Notes under the pieces: generated by a model
The model's input: only the letters and a program-made list of their open reading frames with translations
What the model was told of the DNA's origin: nothing
The model's database searches: none
Source: Clostridia bacterium
Lineage (GTDB): Bacteria; Bacillota; Clostridia; UMGS1810
Assembly: GCA_017503945.1 (NCBI GenBank)
Contig: JAFVSB010000104.1
Location: forward strand, 1 to 14,816
Direction: 5' to 3'
DNA length: 14,816 nucleotides
Translations under genes and position numbers: made by a program
Part shown: piece by piece, positions 6,884-13,855 of the stretch
Layout of the letters: every line of letters begins with the position of its first letter
Numbering within the stretch: position 1 is the stretch's first letter

Positions 6884-8002
6884 ATGAAAAAACATAGAAT
6901 TATTAACTACAGTGAGATTGATTATATTCTTCTTGCCGTCACAGTAATTTGTGTGATATTTGGCGCTTTTGCCATAAACAGTGCAGTGAAATCATTCGAC
7001 GGCGGGGGAAGCTTTGTGGCAATTCAGCTGTGCGGAGCTTTGCTTGGTTTTATTGCTGCATACATAATCACCGCCATTGATTATGACAAGCTCGGCAAGC
7101 ATACTAAGATGATATATGTATTGTGTGTGTTATTTCTTATAGCCGTTTTGCTTGTGGGCACAGGGCGGGAAGATACAGGCAGCAAAAGCTGGATTCGATT
7201 TGGTCCTATTGGAATACAACCATCGGAAATTGTGAAAATAGGATTTATCATCACATTTTCAAAATCTGTTGCCAAATGCGGGGATAAGCTCAACAAACCC
7301 ATCAATGTGCTTAAACTAATGATGCATGCAGGTGTGTTTTTATTTTTGATAATGCTCCAGCCTGATTTTGGTACTACTATGGTATTTATAGTGATATTTG
7401 CCGGCATCCTCTTTTCGGCAAAAATCTCATGGAAATACATTGCAGGTACATTTGCTATGATAGCTGCTGCAATTCCACTTGCATGGAACTTTTTTCTGGC
7501 TGATTATCAAAAAAACCGTATAAGGGTGCTGTTTGACCCCGAATCAGACCCATTGGCGGCAGGGTATCATGTGATGCAATCTAAAATTGCAATCGGCTCC
7601 GGCGGTGTTGTGGGCAAAGGTATAGGGCAAGGCACACAGACACAATTTGGCTATTTGCCTGCAAAGCACACCGATTTCATTTATTCCGTGATTGGCGAGG
7701 AGCTTGGTTTTGTGGGCTGTATTCTGGTTGCAGTGTTGCTTTTTGTGTTGGTTATAAGATGCTTGCACATAGCTAAGAATGCAAAAAACAATTTTGGTTC
7801 ATACATTTGTGTGGGTGTGGCGTGCATGTTTTTGGCTCACACATTTGAAAACATTGGAATGTGTGTTGGATTAATGCCTGTTACGGGTATCCCTCTCCCA
7901 TTTTTTAGCTATGGAGGCTCTTCTATTGTGACAAATCTGATGGCGATTGGACTTGTGATGAGTGTGCGAATGAGGCAAGATGAAATAACCTTTGAAGAAT
8001 AA
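6884..8002 (+). CDS. rodA: SEDS-family peptidoglycan glycosyltransferase, RodA-type
   Basis: The 372-residue polytopic membrane protein has the SEDS signatures: SWIRFGPIGIQPSE (102-115), QPDFGT (159-164), IAIGSGG...GKG (236-246), LPAKHTDFIYSVIGEELG (258-275) and GIPLPFFSYGGSS near the C-terminus. SEDS proteins polymerise lipid II into glycan strands together with a class B PBP; Asp264 in KHTDF corresponds to the position reported as essential in RodA. The WIRFGPIGIQPSE wording and length point to RodA (elongation) rather than FtsW, though a sporulation-type SpoVE role cannot be excluded. The ATG at 6884 has TTAGGAG upstream. The gene is monocistronic here, with no PBP beside it, and ends in the terminators at 8001-8121. 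Confidence 0.92.
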   Translation: MKKHRIINYSEIDYILLAVTVICVIFGAFAINSAVKSFDGGGSFVAIQLCGALLGFIAAYIITAIDYDKLGKHTKMIYVLCVLFLIAVLLVGTGREDTGSKSWIRFGPIGIQPSEIVKIGFIITFSKSVAKCGDKLNKPINVLKLMMHAGVFLFLIMLQPDFGTTMVFIVIFAGILFSAKISWKYIAGTFAMIAAAIPLAWNFFLADYQKNRIRVLFDPESDPLAAGYHVMQSKIAIGSGGVVGKGIGQGTQTQFGYLPAKHTDFIYSVIGEELGFVGCILVAVLLFVLVIRCLHIAKNAKNNFGSYICVGVACMFLAHTFENIGMCVGLMPVTGIPLPFFSYGGSSIVTNLMAIGLVMSVRMRQDEITFEE

Positions 8003-8021
8003 AAAAGCAGGCTGAGCCTGC
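8001..8021 (-). terminator. Intrinsic terminator, leftward, downstream of purH
   Basis: A 6-bp GC-rich stem (8007-8012 with 8016-8021) with a 3-base loop is followed on the - strand by six U (complement of 8001-8006). It overlaps the rodA stop. It would act as a backstop for leftward transcription from purO-purH. Confidence 0.65.
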
Positions 8022-8026
8022 ACCCA

Positions 8027-8061
8027 TGTCGCGAGGCTGACATTTGTTCTCACGAACCAAA
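8027..8061 (-). other. Two small hairpins in the rodA/purH intergenic spacer
   Basis: Between the two terminators, two further inverted repeats can be read: 8043-8061 (GTTC, tetraloop, GAAC, extended by A/T pairs with one bulge) and 8027-8042 (TGTC...GACA). Together with the terminator at 8001-8021 they make a row of three hairpins on the - strand ending in U6. This could be a 3' UTR structure or a small RNA. I recognise no family. Confidence 0.3.
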
Positions 8062-8083
8062 TTCAGCGCAATTCCCCATGCAT

Positions 8084-8121
8084 AAAAAATGAATCACCGC
8101 AAACGCGGTGATTCATTTTTT
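8084..8121. terminator. Bidirectional intrinsic terminator between rodA and purH
   Basis: A perfect 17-bp stem (8084-8100 with 8105-8121) with a 4-base loop has an A-run at its left foot and a T-run at its right foot, so it works in both directions. It begins 2 bases beyond the purH stop codon and separates the convergent rodA and purH transcripts. Confidence 0.93.
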
Positions 8122-8122
8122 A

Positions 8123-9307
8123 TTAATGATGGAAAAGTCTCATTTCGGTAAAGCAGCAAACCATGTCATTTGCATTGCAGCAATCAATTACTGCATCATC
8201 GCGGATTGAACCGCCAGGTTCGGCAATGTATTTAACACCACTCTTGAGTGCTCTTTTGATATTATCATCAAACGGGAAGAATGCATCGGAAGCAAGTGAC
8301 ACGCCGTCGATGCCTGCCAGATACTGTGCGGCTTCTTCTGCTGAAAGCGGCGCGGGCTGAGAGGTAAAGTATTTCTGCCAGTTGCCATCGGCACAGACAT
8401 CTTCTTCGTTTTTGTTGATATAACCATCAATCACATTATCCCTCTCTGCTCGGCTAAGCTCAGGCTTAAATGGCAATGAAAGGACCTTTTCGTGCTGACG
8501 CAGGAACCATGTGTCGGCTTTGGTGCCTGCAAGGCGAGTGCAATGAACTCTGGACTGCTGCCCCGCACCCACACCAATGGCCTGACCGTCTACTGCATAG
8601 CACACAGAGTTGGACTGAGTGTATTTTAAAGTGATAAGAGCAATGATAAGGTCTCTTACAGCGGTTTCGGGAAGGTCTTTGTTGTTGGTGACAATGTTTG
8701 AAAGAAGAGCGCGATTGATTTCGAAATTATTTCTACCTTGTTCAAAGGTTATGCCGAAAACCTGCTTGTGTTCGATTGCATCGGGAACATATGAAGGGTC
8801 GATTTTAACTATGTTATAATTGCCCTTTTTCTTTTGCTTGAGGATTTCGAGCGCTTCATCGGTATAGCCGGGAGCTATGACACCATCGGATACTTCGCGT
8901 TTTATCATAAGAGCTGTGGTTGCATCACACACATCGGAGAGTGCCACCCAGTCACCAAAAGAGCACATTCTGTCAGTACCTCTGGCTCTTGCATATGCAC
9001 ACGCAAGCAGTGAATCATCGAGGCCTTCGATATCATCGACAAAGCAAGCTTTTTTAAGACTATCGGAAAGCTTTATGCCAACTGCAGCAGATGTGGGGCT
9101 TACATGCTTGAATGAAGTAACTGCAGGAAGGCCAAGAGCTTCTTTGAGTTCTTTCACAAGCTGCCAGCTATTGAATGCATCAAGAAAATTGATGTAGCCG
9201 GGGCGGCCTGAAAGTATTTCGATGGGAAGGTCGGAGCCATCATGCATGAAAATTTTGGCAGGTTTCTGATTGGGGTTACAGCCATATTTGAGTTCAAATT
9301 CTTTCAT
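8123..9307 (-). CDS. purH: AICAR transformylase (phosphoribosylaminoimidazolecarboxamide formyltransferase), stand-alone
   Basis: The 394-residue protein corresponds to only the C-terminal transformylase half of PurH. It converts AICAR (ZMP) to FAICAR using 10-formyltetrahydrofolate, the ninth step of de novo purine synthesis. Evidence: KYGCNPNQKPA at the N-terminus, SFKHVSPTSAAVG (65-77) with the catalytic Lys67-His68 pair, the QSNSVCYA...GQAIGVGAGQQSRVHC region, AEPGGSIRDD near the end, and the terminal RLFHH. The N-terminal MGS-like IMP cyclohydrolase domain of the usual 510-residue bifunctional protein is absent; the missing step is supplied by the upstream purO. The ATG at 9307 has AAGGAG, which overlaps the purO stop. 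Expression is predicted to depend on the ZTP riboswitch at 10097-10168. Confidence 0.95.
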   Translation of the reverse strand: MKEFELKYGCNPNQKPAKIFMHDGSDLPIEILSGRPGYINFLDAFNSWQLVKELKEALGLPAVTSFKHVSPTSAAVGIKLSDSLKKACFVDDIEGLDDSLLACAYARARGTDRMCSFGDWVALSDVCDATTALMIKREVSDGVIAPGYTDEALEILKQKKKGNYNIVKIDPSYVPDAIEHKQVFGITFEQGRNNFEINRALLSNIVTNNKDLPETAVRDLIIALITLKYTQSNSVCYAVDGQAIGVGAGQQSRVHCTRLAGTKADTWFLRQHEKVLSLPFKPELSRAERDNVIDGYINKNEEDVCADGNWQKYFTSQPAPLSAEEAAQYLAGIDGVSLASDAFFPFDDNIKRALKSGVKYIAEPGGSIRDDAVIDCCNANDMVCCFTEMRLFHH

Positions 9308-9320
9308 AGTGTTTATCTCC

Positions 9321-10040
9321 TTACTTATTTTTGTTGATCAATCTTTCATCGGCACTGCCTGTGGCGAGGTCAGTATATCTTACATAAAGTGATATTTTAT
9401 TGTCGGCATCAAGTGCATTCCAGAGTGAATCTGTAAATTCATCAATATCATCGGTCAAGGCAACTCTCTCGGGTTCACCACAGAATGTGGGAATGGGATT
9501 ACCGTCACAGATGTAGGTGTGAATAAAATGACCCAGTCCTGCAAGTGAAGGATAGCTGAAGGTGTAACGGTTGCACGCTGTGCCCTTGGCATCGGCACTT
9601 TTGAGAATGCTCATTTCATATGAGAAATCATCATCGGCAAAAGTAATCATACCGCTGATGCGAGGGGTGAAGTTTGGTGCATCAGGCTCAAATTCTCTTT
9701 TGGTGAGTGCTTGAGCAAAGGTTTCACCATTTTTGAGACCTTCATATATGGTGTCGGTCTGGTCACCATTGGTGACAACGAGTTTGTTTTCATGCTCGCG
9801 TATCGCAGCATAGATTATGAGACTTGGGTCTTCTACCTTTGACACATCGAAAGGTTCGGTGAAGATGGCGCCGTCTCTTTTGGCAAAGATTCGATTGCGG
9901 CTATTGGCACTTCTGCCCATGATAAAATATGCCGAGCAAGCTTTTTTGCCGTCGGGTGTTTTGCCGAGCACAATACCCCTGCCAACATAAGAATTGCCTT
10001 TGACGAGTTCTGCTATTGGTTTGCTTTCGTAAACATTCAT
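9321..10040 (-). CDS. purO: IMP cyclohydrolase, PurO type
   Basis: The 239-residue protein resembles the archaeal-type IMP cyclohydrolase family (PurO), which closes FAICAR to IMP, the last step of purine synthesis, and is unrelated to the cyclohydrolase half of PurH. Motifs I recognise: YVGRGIVLG (18-26), YFIMGRSANSRNR (38-50), TNGDQTDTIYEGL (90-102) and REFEPDAPNFTPRISG (115-130). The chosen ATG at 10040 (MNVYESKP) has AAGGAG upstream; an in-frame ATG at 10076 lies inside the riboswitch terminator stem and is not used. The gene is 13 bases before purH. The pair restores the two activities of bifunctional PurH with non-homologous parts for the cyclohydrolase step. Confidence 0.9.
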   Translation of the reverse strand: MNVYESKPIAELVKGNSYVGRGIVLGKTPDGKKACSAYFIMGRSANSRNRIFAKRDGAIFTEPFDVSKVEDPSLIIYAAIREHENKLVVTNGDQTDTIYEGLKNGETFAQALTKREFEPDAPNFTPRISGMITFADDDFSYEMSILKSADAKGTACNRYTFSYPSLAGLGHFIHTYICDGNPIPTFCGEPERVALTDDIDEFTDSLWNALDADNKISLYVRYTDLATGSADERLINKNK

Positions 10041-10064
10041 ATTAGTTTCTCCTTTTTCTGATAT

Positions 10065-10099
10065 AAAAAGGCACACATATCCCTTTGGAAATGTGTGCC
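10065..10099 (-). terminator. Expression-platform terminator of the ZTP riboswitch
   Basis: A 9-bp GC-rich stem (10091-10099 with 10070-10078) and a 12-base loop are followed by U5 (complement of 10065-10069), 25 bases before the purO ATG. Its 5' arm reuses the last GGC of the aptamer (10097-10099), so the ligand-bound aptamer and the terminator compete. This predicts read-through when ZMP/ZTP is bound. Confidence 0.92.
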
Positions 10100-10168
10100 C
10101 AGACGGTCGGCTGATATTGCTTCTTTGTTCCTTTGTGGTGCTCCACTTTACCGTCAGTTACAAAGAGC
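10097..10168 (-). promoter_or_regulatory. ZTP/ZMP riboswitch (pfl motif) upstream of purO-purH
   Basis: The - strand carries the hallmark 3' segment GCCGACCGTCTGGGC (10111-10097) and the 5' segment AACTGACGG (10159-10151), the two conserved halves of the pfl aptamer. P1 pairs CUUUGU (10165-10160) with ACAAAG, extended by GCU/AGC with one bulge; the P2-type hairpin is GUGG...CCAC. The sequence is very close in form to the well-studied Fusobacterium ulcerans ZTP aptamer, as I recall it. The ligand, ZMP/ZTP, is AICAR or its triphosphate, substrate of the purH product encoded downstream, and rises when folate is short. The aptamer overlaps a terminator, so ligand should switch expression on. Confidence 0.95.
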
Positions 10169-10173
10169 TTTTG

Positions 10174-10446
10174 AGCAGTTACGTTAATATCCAAACCCGT
10201 TTTGGGTGCGTGTTTTTACGCCACTGCATCGTTAAAATACTCGCAAATGCGTCAGCATTAGCTGCGTTTTTGCCTTGCATTGCCGCAAAAACACTGCACC
10301 GAAAATTCTTTGAACCTAAAACAAAGAAAAATTGTGACTTTTCAAGGCGGAAGGTCGAAGGAATACTAATGTATTTCGAGACCGACAACGAAGAAAAGGT
10401 GCTGTTTTTCTTGTTTTAGGCAAGTTTGGATACTAACGCAACTGCT
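10174..10446 (-). repeat. 273-bp element with 26-bp terminal inverted repeats (MITE-like or structured RNA)
   Basis: The ends 10174-10199 and 10421-10446 are inverted repeats matching at 22 of 26 positions; the outer 23 differ at only 2. Inside are further inverted repeats: 10315-10331 with 10405-10420 (one bulge), a hairpin with GGTC/GACC feet at about 10343-10373, and 10266-10273 with 10285-10292. No convincing protein is encoded: the reading frame across it on the + strand runs antisense through the riboswitch and has no ribosome binding site. The compact size, terminal repeats and lack of a transposase suggest a miniature inverted-repeat element. I see no clear target-site duplication. 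It lies 5 bases from riboswitch helix P1 and 4 bases from the -10 box of the likely purO promoter. The strand is given as the one on which the RNA pairs fully. Confidence 0.75.
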
Positions 10447-10449
10447 ATA

Positions 10450-10478
10450 AATATATCACATTTCCTGCACGATGTCAA
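10450..10478 (-). promoter_or_regulatory. Promoter of the purO-purH operon
   Basis: Reading leftward just after the carB stop: a perfect -35 TTGACA (10473-10478), a 17-base spacer, and -10 TATATT (10450-10455) preceded by TGA. The predicted start site is near 10443, inside the first terminal repeat of the 273-bp element, so the transcript would carry almost the whole element before the riboswitch. I see no terminator between carB and this promoter, so carB read-through is also possible. Confidence 0.75.
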
Positions 10479-10484
10479 ACTCAA

Positions 10485-13400
10485 TTATGCATCAATAGTA
10501 GAAATGGTGAGTGTGGTTTCTTCCAGTACATCAAGAAGAACCTTTACGGTGTCGAGATTGGTGAAAATGTTGACATTATTCTCTATAGCATAGCTTCTGA
10601 TTTTGTAACCATCGCTTGCCTGACCTATCGAACCCTCATCACGGGTGTTTATCACATATGCGATATAACCGCCTCTGAGAGCCTGAGCAATATCATCATT
10701 ATCATCACTGATTTTTTGAAGGATGTGAGTTCTGATGCCGTTTTTCTTAAGATATTCGGCAGTTCCCTCAGTTGCCTGAATGTTGAAACCAAGATTGTAG
10801 AATCTACGGATGAGAGGCAAAGCTTCTGCTTTATCCTTATCGGCAATTGTGGCAAATACCGTGCCGTAATTCTGAACATTCATGCCCGAGGCCTGAAGTG
10901 CTTTGTAGAGTGCTCTGTTGAACTTATCGTCATAACCGATTGCTTCACCTGTTGATTTCATTTCGGGCGAAAGGTAAGCATCGAGACCTCTTATCTTATT
11001 GAATGAGAACACAGGCACCTTTACATACCAACGGTTTTTCTCGGCAGGATAAATTTCAAATATGCCCTGCTCTTTGAGAGATTTACCCATTATAACCTCA
11101 GTGGCAATATCAGCAAGGCTATAGCCTGTTGACTTGGAAAGGAAGGGCACTGTGCGCGATGAACGGGGATTTACCTCGATGATATATACATTATCGTTTT
11201 TATCGACAATAAACTGAATGTTATAAAGACCAACTATGCCGATGCCAAGGCCAAGCTTTTTGGCATATTCAAGTATTATGCCTTTGACTTTGTCGGAAAT
11301 GCTGAATGATGGATATACGCTTATAGAGTCACCGCTATGAACGCCTGTTCTTTCAACAAGCTCCATGATACCGGGAACGAAAACATCCTTGCCATCACAA
11401 ATTGCATCTACCTCAACTTCTTTGCCGACAATGTATTTATCGACCAAAACGGGCTTGTCCTCGTCGATTTCAACTGCGGTTTTCAGGTAGTGACGAAGCT
11501 GTTCTTCGTTGGCAACAATCTGCATGGCTCTGCCGCCGAGCACAAAGCTTGGGCGAACAAGCACAGGATAGCCAATCTCGGTGGCAGCTTTGATGCCATC
11601 TTCGATTTTGGTGACAGCTTTGCCCTGAGGCTGAGGAATGTTGAGCTTTTTGAGGATTTTTTCAAAGCTGTCTCTGTTTTCGGCGCGTTCAATGGCTTCA
11701 CAATCTGTGCCGATTATTTTTACGCCGCGCTCCATGAGAGGCTGAGCAAGGTTGATTGCCGTCTGACCGCCAAGTGATGCAATAACACCTATGGGTTTTT
11801 CAAATTCGATGATGTTCATTACATCTTCGGGTGTGAGAGGCTCAAAATAGAGCTTGTCGGCTGTGGTATAGTCAGTAGACACGGTTTCAGGGTTATTGTT
11901 TATAATGATTGCTTCGTAGCCTGATTTTTTGATGGTGGTGACAGCATGAACGGTTGAATAGTCAAACTCAACACCCTGACCTATACGGATGGGGCCAGCA
12001 CCAAGAACTATTATTTTCTTTTTATCTGTGAGAACCGAAGCGTTTTCATCGCTGTATGATGAATAGAAATACGGAATGTATGCACCAGTGTGACAAGTGT
12101 CAACCATTTTGTATACGGGAAATATGCCATTGGCTTTACGCATGTTATATACATCAAGCTCATTCATATTCCAAAGCTTGGCAATGAATTTGTCGCCAAA
12201 GCCCATTTTCTTTGCAGCTTTGAGAATGTCAAGATTGGCAATGTTGTTCTTGAGGGTGTTTTCCATTTCCACAATTTTCTTTATGGACTCAAGGAAATAT
12301 GCAGTGATTTTGGTTACTTCATGCAGCTTGGCAACCGTTTCGCCGCGACGCAAAAGCTCGGCAACTGCAAAAATATTGTCATCCTGAAAATTATTAAGAT
12401 ATTTGTAGAGTTCATCGGTTGACTTACCATCAAATTTTGGAAGATAAAAATGACAAGCACCAATCTCTAATGAGCGAACAGATTTGAGCAGACATTCTTC
12501 AAGATTTGAACCAATGCCCATGACCTCACCTGTTGCTTTCATCTGAGTGCCGAGAGTGTTTGGTGCAGTGGCAAATTTGTCAAAGGGGAAACGCGGAAGC
12601 TTGGCAACCACATAATCAAGCCTCGGCTCAAATGCGGCAGTAGTGTTAGCGATGGTGATATCTTCCAGTGCCATGCCCACTGCAATTTTGGCAGTGACTC
12701 TGGCAATCGGATATCCGCTTGCTTTGGAAGCAAGCGCCGATGAACGCGAAACACGGGGATTTACCTCGATGAGGTAATACTCGCTTGACTCAGGGTTCAA
12801 TGCAAACTGAACATTGCAGCCACCTTCAATTTTGAGCTCGCGAATGATTTTGATTGCACTGTCGTTGAGCATTTTGAGGTCGGCATCATTAAGCGTCATT
12901 ATGGGAGCAACAACCAAGGAGTCACCTGTGTGCACGCCTACGGGGTCGATGTTTTCCATGCCGCAGATGGTGATAGCGTGGTCATTGGAATCACGCATAA
13001 CTTCGAATTCTATTTCTTTGTAGCCTTTTACGCTTTTTTCAATGAGAACCTGATGAACGGGTGAAAGCTTAAAGGCATTGATGCCGATTTCCACAAGTTC
13101 TTCTTCATTGTAGGCAAATCCGCCGCCTGTGCCGCCAAGGGTAAATGCAGGGCGAAGAACCACAGGATAGCCGATGCGCTGTGCAGCCTGCTTTGCTTCA
13201 TCGAGAGAATAGGTGATTTCAGATGGGATGGTGGGCTCTCCTATTGACTGGCAAAGCTCTTTGAAAAGCTCTCTGTCTTCCGCTCTTTCGATGCTTTCGC
13301 TGCTTGTGCCCAAAAGCTCTACCTCACATTCTTTGAGGATGCCCTTCTTTTCAAGCTGCATAGCAAGATTGAGCCCTGTCTGACCGCCAATTCCGGGGAC

Positions 13401-13658
13401 AATGGCATCGGGACGCTCATATCTTAAAATTTTTGCAATATATTCAAGGGTCAATGGTTCCATGTAGACCTTGTCGGCAATAGTGGTATCGGTCATGATG
13501 GTGGCAGGGTTAGAGTTGCAAAGAACAACCTCATAGCCCTCTTCTTTGAGTGCGAGACACGCCTGTGTGCCTGCATAGTCAAATTCGGCCGCCTGACCGA
13601 TAACGATAGGACCTGAACCAATTATCAAAATCTTTTTAATGTCTGTTCTTTTTGCCAT
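10485..13658 (-). CDS. carB: Carbamoyl phosphate synthase large subunit
   Basis: The 1057-residue protein makes carbamoyl phosphate from bicarbonate, ammonia (from the CarA glutaminase) and two ATP, feeding pyrimidine and arginine synthesis. Two homologous halves are visible: the first opens KKILIIGSGPIVIGQAAEFD (8-27), the second KKIIVLGAGPIRIGQGVEFDY (about 547-567). Each contains an ATP-grasp domain (GYPVVLRPAFTLGGTGGG; GYPVLVRPSFVLGGRAM). The last part (about 930-1057) is the MGS-like allosteric domain. Length is normal for Gram-positive enzymes. The ATG at 13658 has CGGGAGGAG upstream. carA is not beside it: the upstream neighbour is an unrelated cell-envelope gene and the gene has its own promoter and attenuator-like leader, so the small subunit must be encoded elsewhere. 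Confidence 0.98.
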   Translation of the reverse strand: MAKRTDIKKILIIGSGPIVIGQAAEFDYAGTQACLALKEEGYEVVLCNSNPATIMTDTTIADKVYMEPLTLEYIAKILRYERPDAIVPGIGGQTGLNLAMQLEKKGILKECEVELLGTSSESIERAEDRELFKELCQSIGEPTIPSEITYSLDEAKQAAQRIGYPVVLRPAFTLGGTGGGFAYNEEELVEIGINAFKLSPVHQVLIEKSVKGYKEIEFEVMRDSNDHAITICGMENIDPVGVHTGDSLVVAPIMTLNDADLKMLNDSAIKIIRELKIEGGCNVQFALNPESSEYYLIEVNPRVSRSSALASKASGYPIARVTAKIAVGMALEDITIANTTAAFEPRLDYVVAKLPRFPFDKFATAPNTLGTQMKATGEVMGIGSNLEECLLKSVRSLEIGACHFYLPKFDGKSTDELYKYLNNFQDDNIFAVAELLRRGETVAKLHEVTKITAYFLESIKKIVEMENTLKNNIANLDILKAAKKMGFGDKFIAKLWNMNELDVYNMRKANGIFPVYKMVDTCHTGAYIPYFYSSYSDENASVLTDKKKIIVLGAGPIRIGQGVEFDYSTVHAVTTIKKSGYEAIIINNNPETVSTDYTTADKLYFEPLTPEDVMNIIEFEKPIGVIASLGGQTAINLAQPLMERGVKIIGTDCEAIERAENRDSFEKILKKLNIPQPQGKAVTKIEDGIKAATEIGYPVLVRPSFVLGGRAMQIVANEEQLRHYLKTAVEIDEDKPVLVDKYIVGKEVEVDAICDGKDVFVPGIMELVERTGVHSGDSISVYPSFSISDKVKGIILEYAKKLGLGIGIVGLYNIQFIVDKNDNVYIIEVNPRSSRTVPFLSKSTGYSLADIATEVIMGKSLKEQGIFEIYPAEKNRWYVKVPVFSFNKIRGLDAYLSPEMKSTGEAIGYDDKFNRALYKALQASGMNVQNYGTVFATIADKDKAEALPLIRRFYNLGFNIQATEGTAEYLKKNGIRTHILQKISDDNDDIAQALRGGYIAYVINTRDEGSIGQASDGYKIRSYAIENNVNIFTNLDTVKVLLDVLEETTLTISTIDA

Positions 13659-13696
13659 AATTTCTCCTCCCGAATTTGTGTTATATCAATTTACAG

Positions 13697-13743
13697 AAAA
13701 AACCCCGATAAATTCAATGAAAAATCATTGAAAAGACCGGGTT
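13697..13743 (-). terminator. Intrinsic terminator in the carB leader
   Basis: On the - strand the outer stem pairs ACCCG (part of 13737-13743) with CGGGGUU (13707-13701, one extra C), the inner stem pairs UUCAAUGA (13732-13725) with UCAUUGAA (13720-13713), and six U follow (complement of 13697-13702). It stands about 40 bases before the carB start codon and therefore must be read through for carB expression. Confidence 0.82.
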
Positions 13744-13855
13744 AATCAGATATATTAAAATATGGTTGGCAGTGTAAAGAATGAATTTTGAAAACAGTAA
13801 TCCCGCAAGAGCAGCAAGTGCAATTATTATTGACACATGTTTTTGGGATTATCAT
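13742..13855 (-). CDS. Putative leader peptide of carB, 37 residues, cysteine-rich
   Basis: A short frame begins with ATG at 13855, preceded by AGAGAGGAG (13865-13873) at 9-base spacing, a stronger signal than that of many genes here. It encodes MIIPKTCVNNNCTCCSCG followed by a further 19 residues and ends with a TAA whose bases lie in the 5' arm of the carB leader terminator. Five cysteines fall within residues 7-17, with three consecutive Asn codons among them. Codons 2-4 overlap the UAAUCCC arm of the leader structure, so translation would affect folding. Position, size and stop site resemble an attenuation leader peptide, but no known one is recognised. It could be fortuitous; coding cannot be proved from one sequence. 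Confidence 0.42.
   Translation of the reverse strand: MIIPKTCVNNNCTCCSCGITVFKIHSLHCQPYFNISD

Noticed and set aside
10093..10419. A 108-codon + strand frame across the riboswitch and TIR element
   Set aside because: It runs antisense through the conserved riboswitch and its terminator, has no ribosome binding site, and its composition reflects the inverted repeats. It is a by-product of the element.
10171..10449. Target-site duplication around the TIR element
   Set aside because: The flanking bases (CTTTTG on one side, ATAAAT on the other) do not match; I cannot claim a duplication.
13714..13836. A second small leftward frame (GTG at 13836, 40 residues, hydrophobic) overlapping the leader peptide
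   Set aside because: It looks like a membrane peptide, but it has no Shine-Dalgarno and has stops immediately upstream; the ATG frame at 13855 has a much better start. Kept only as an alternative.
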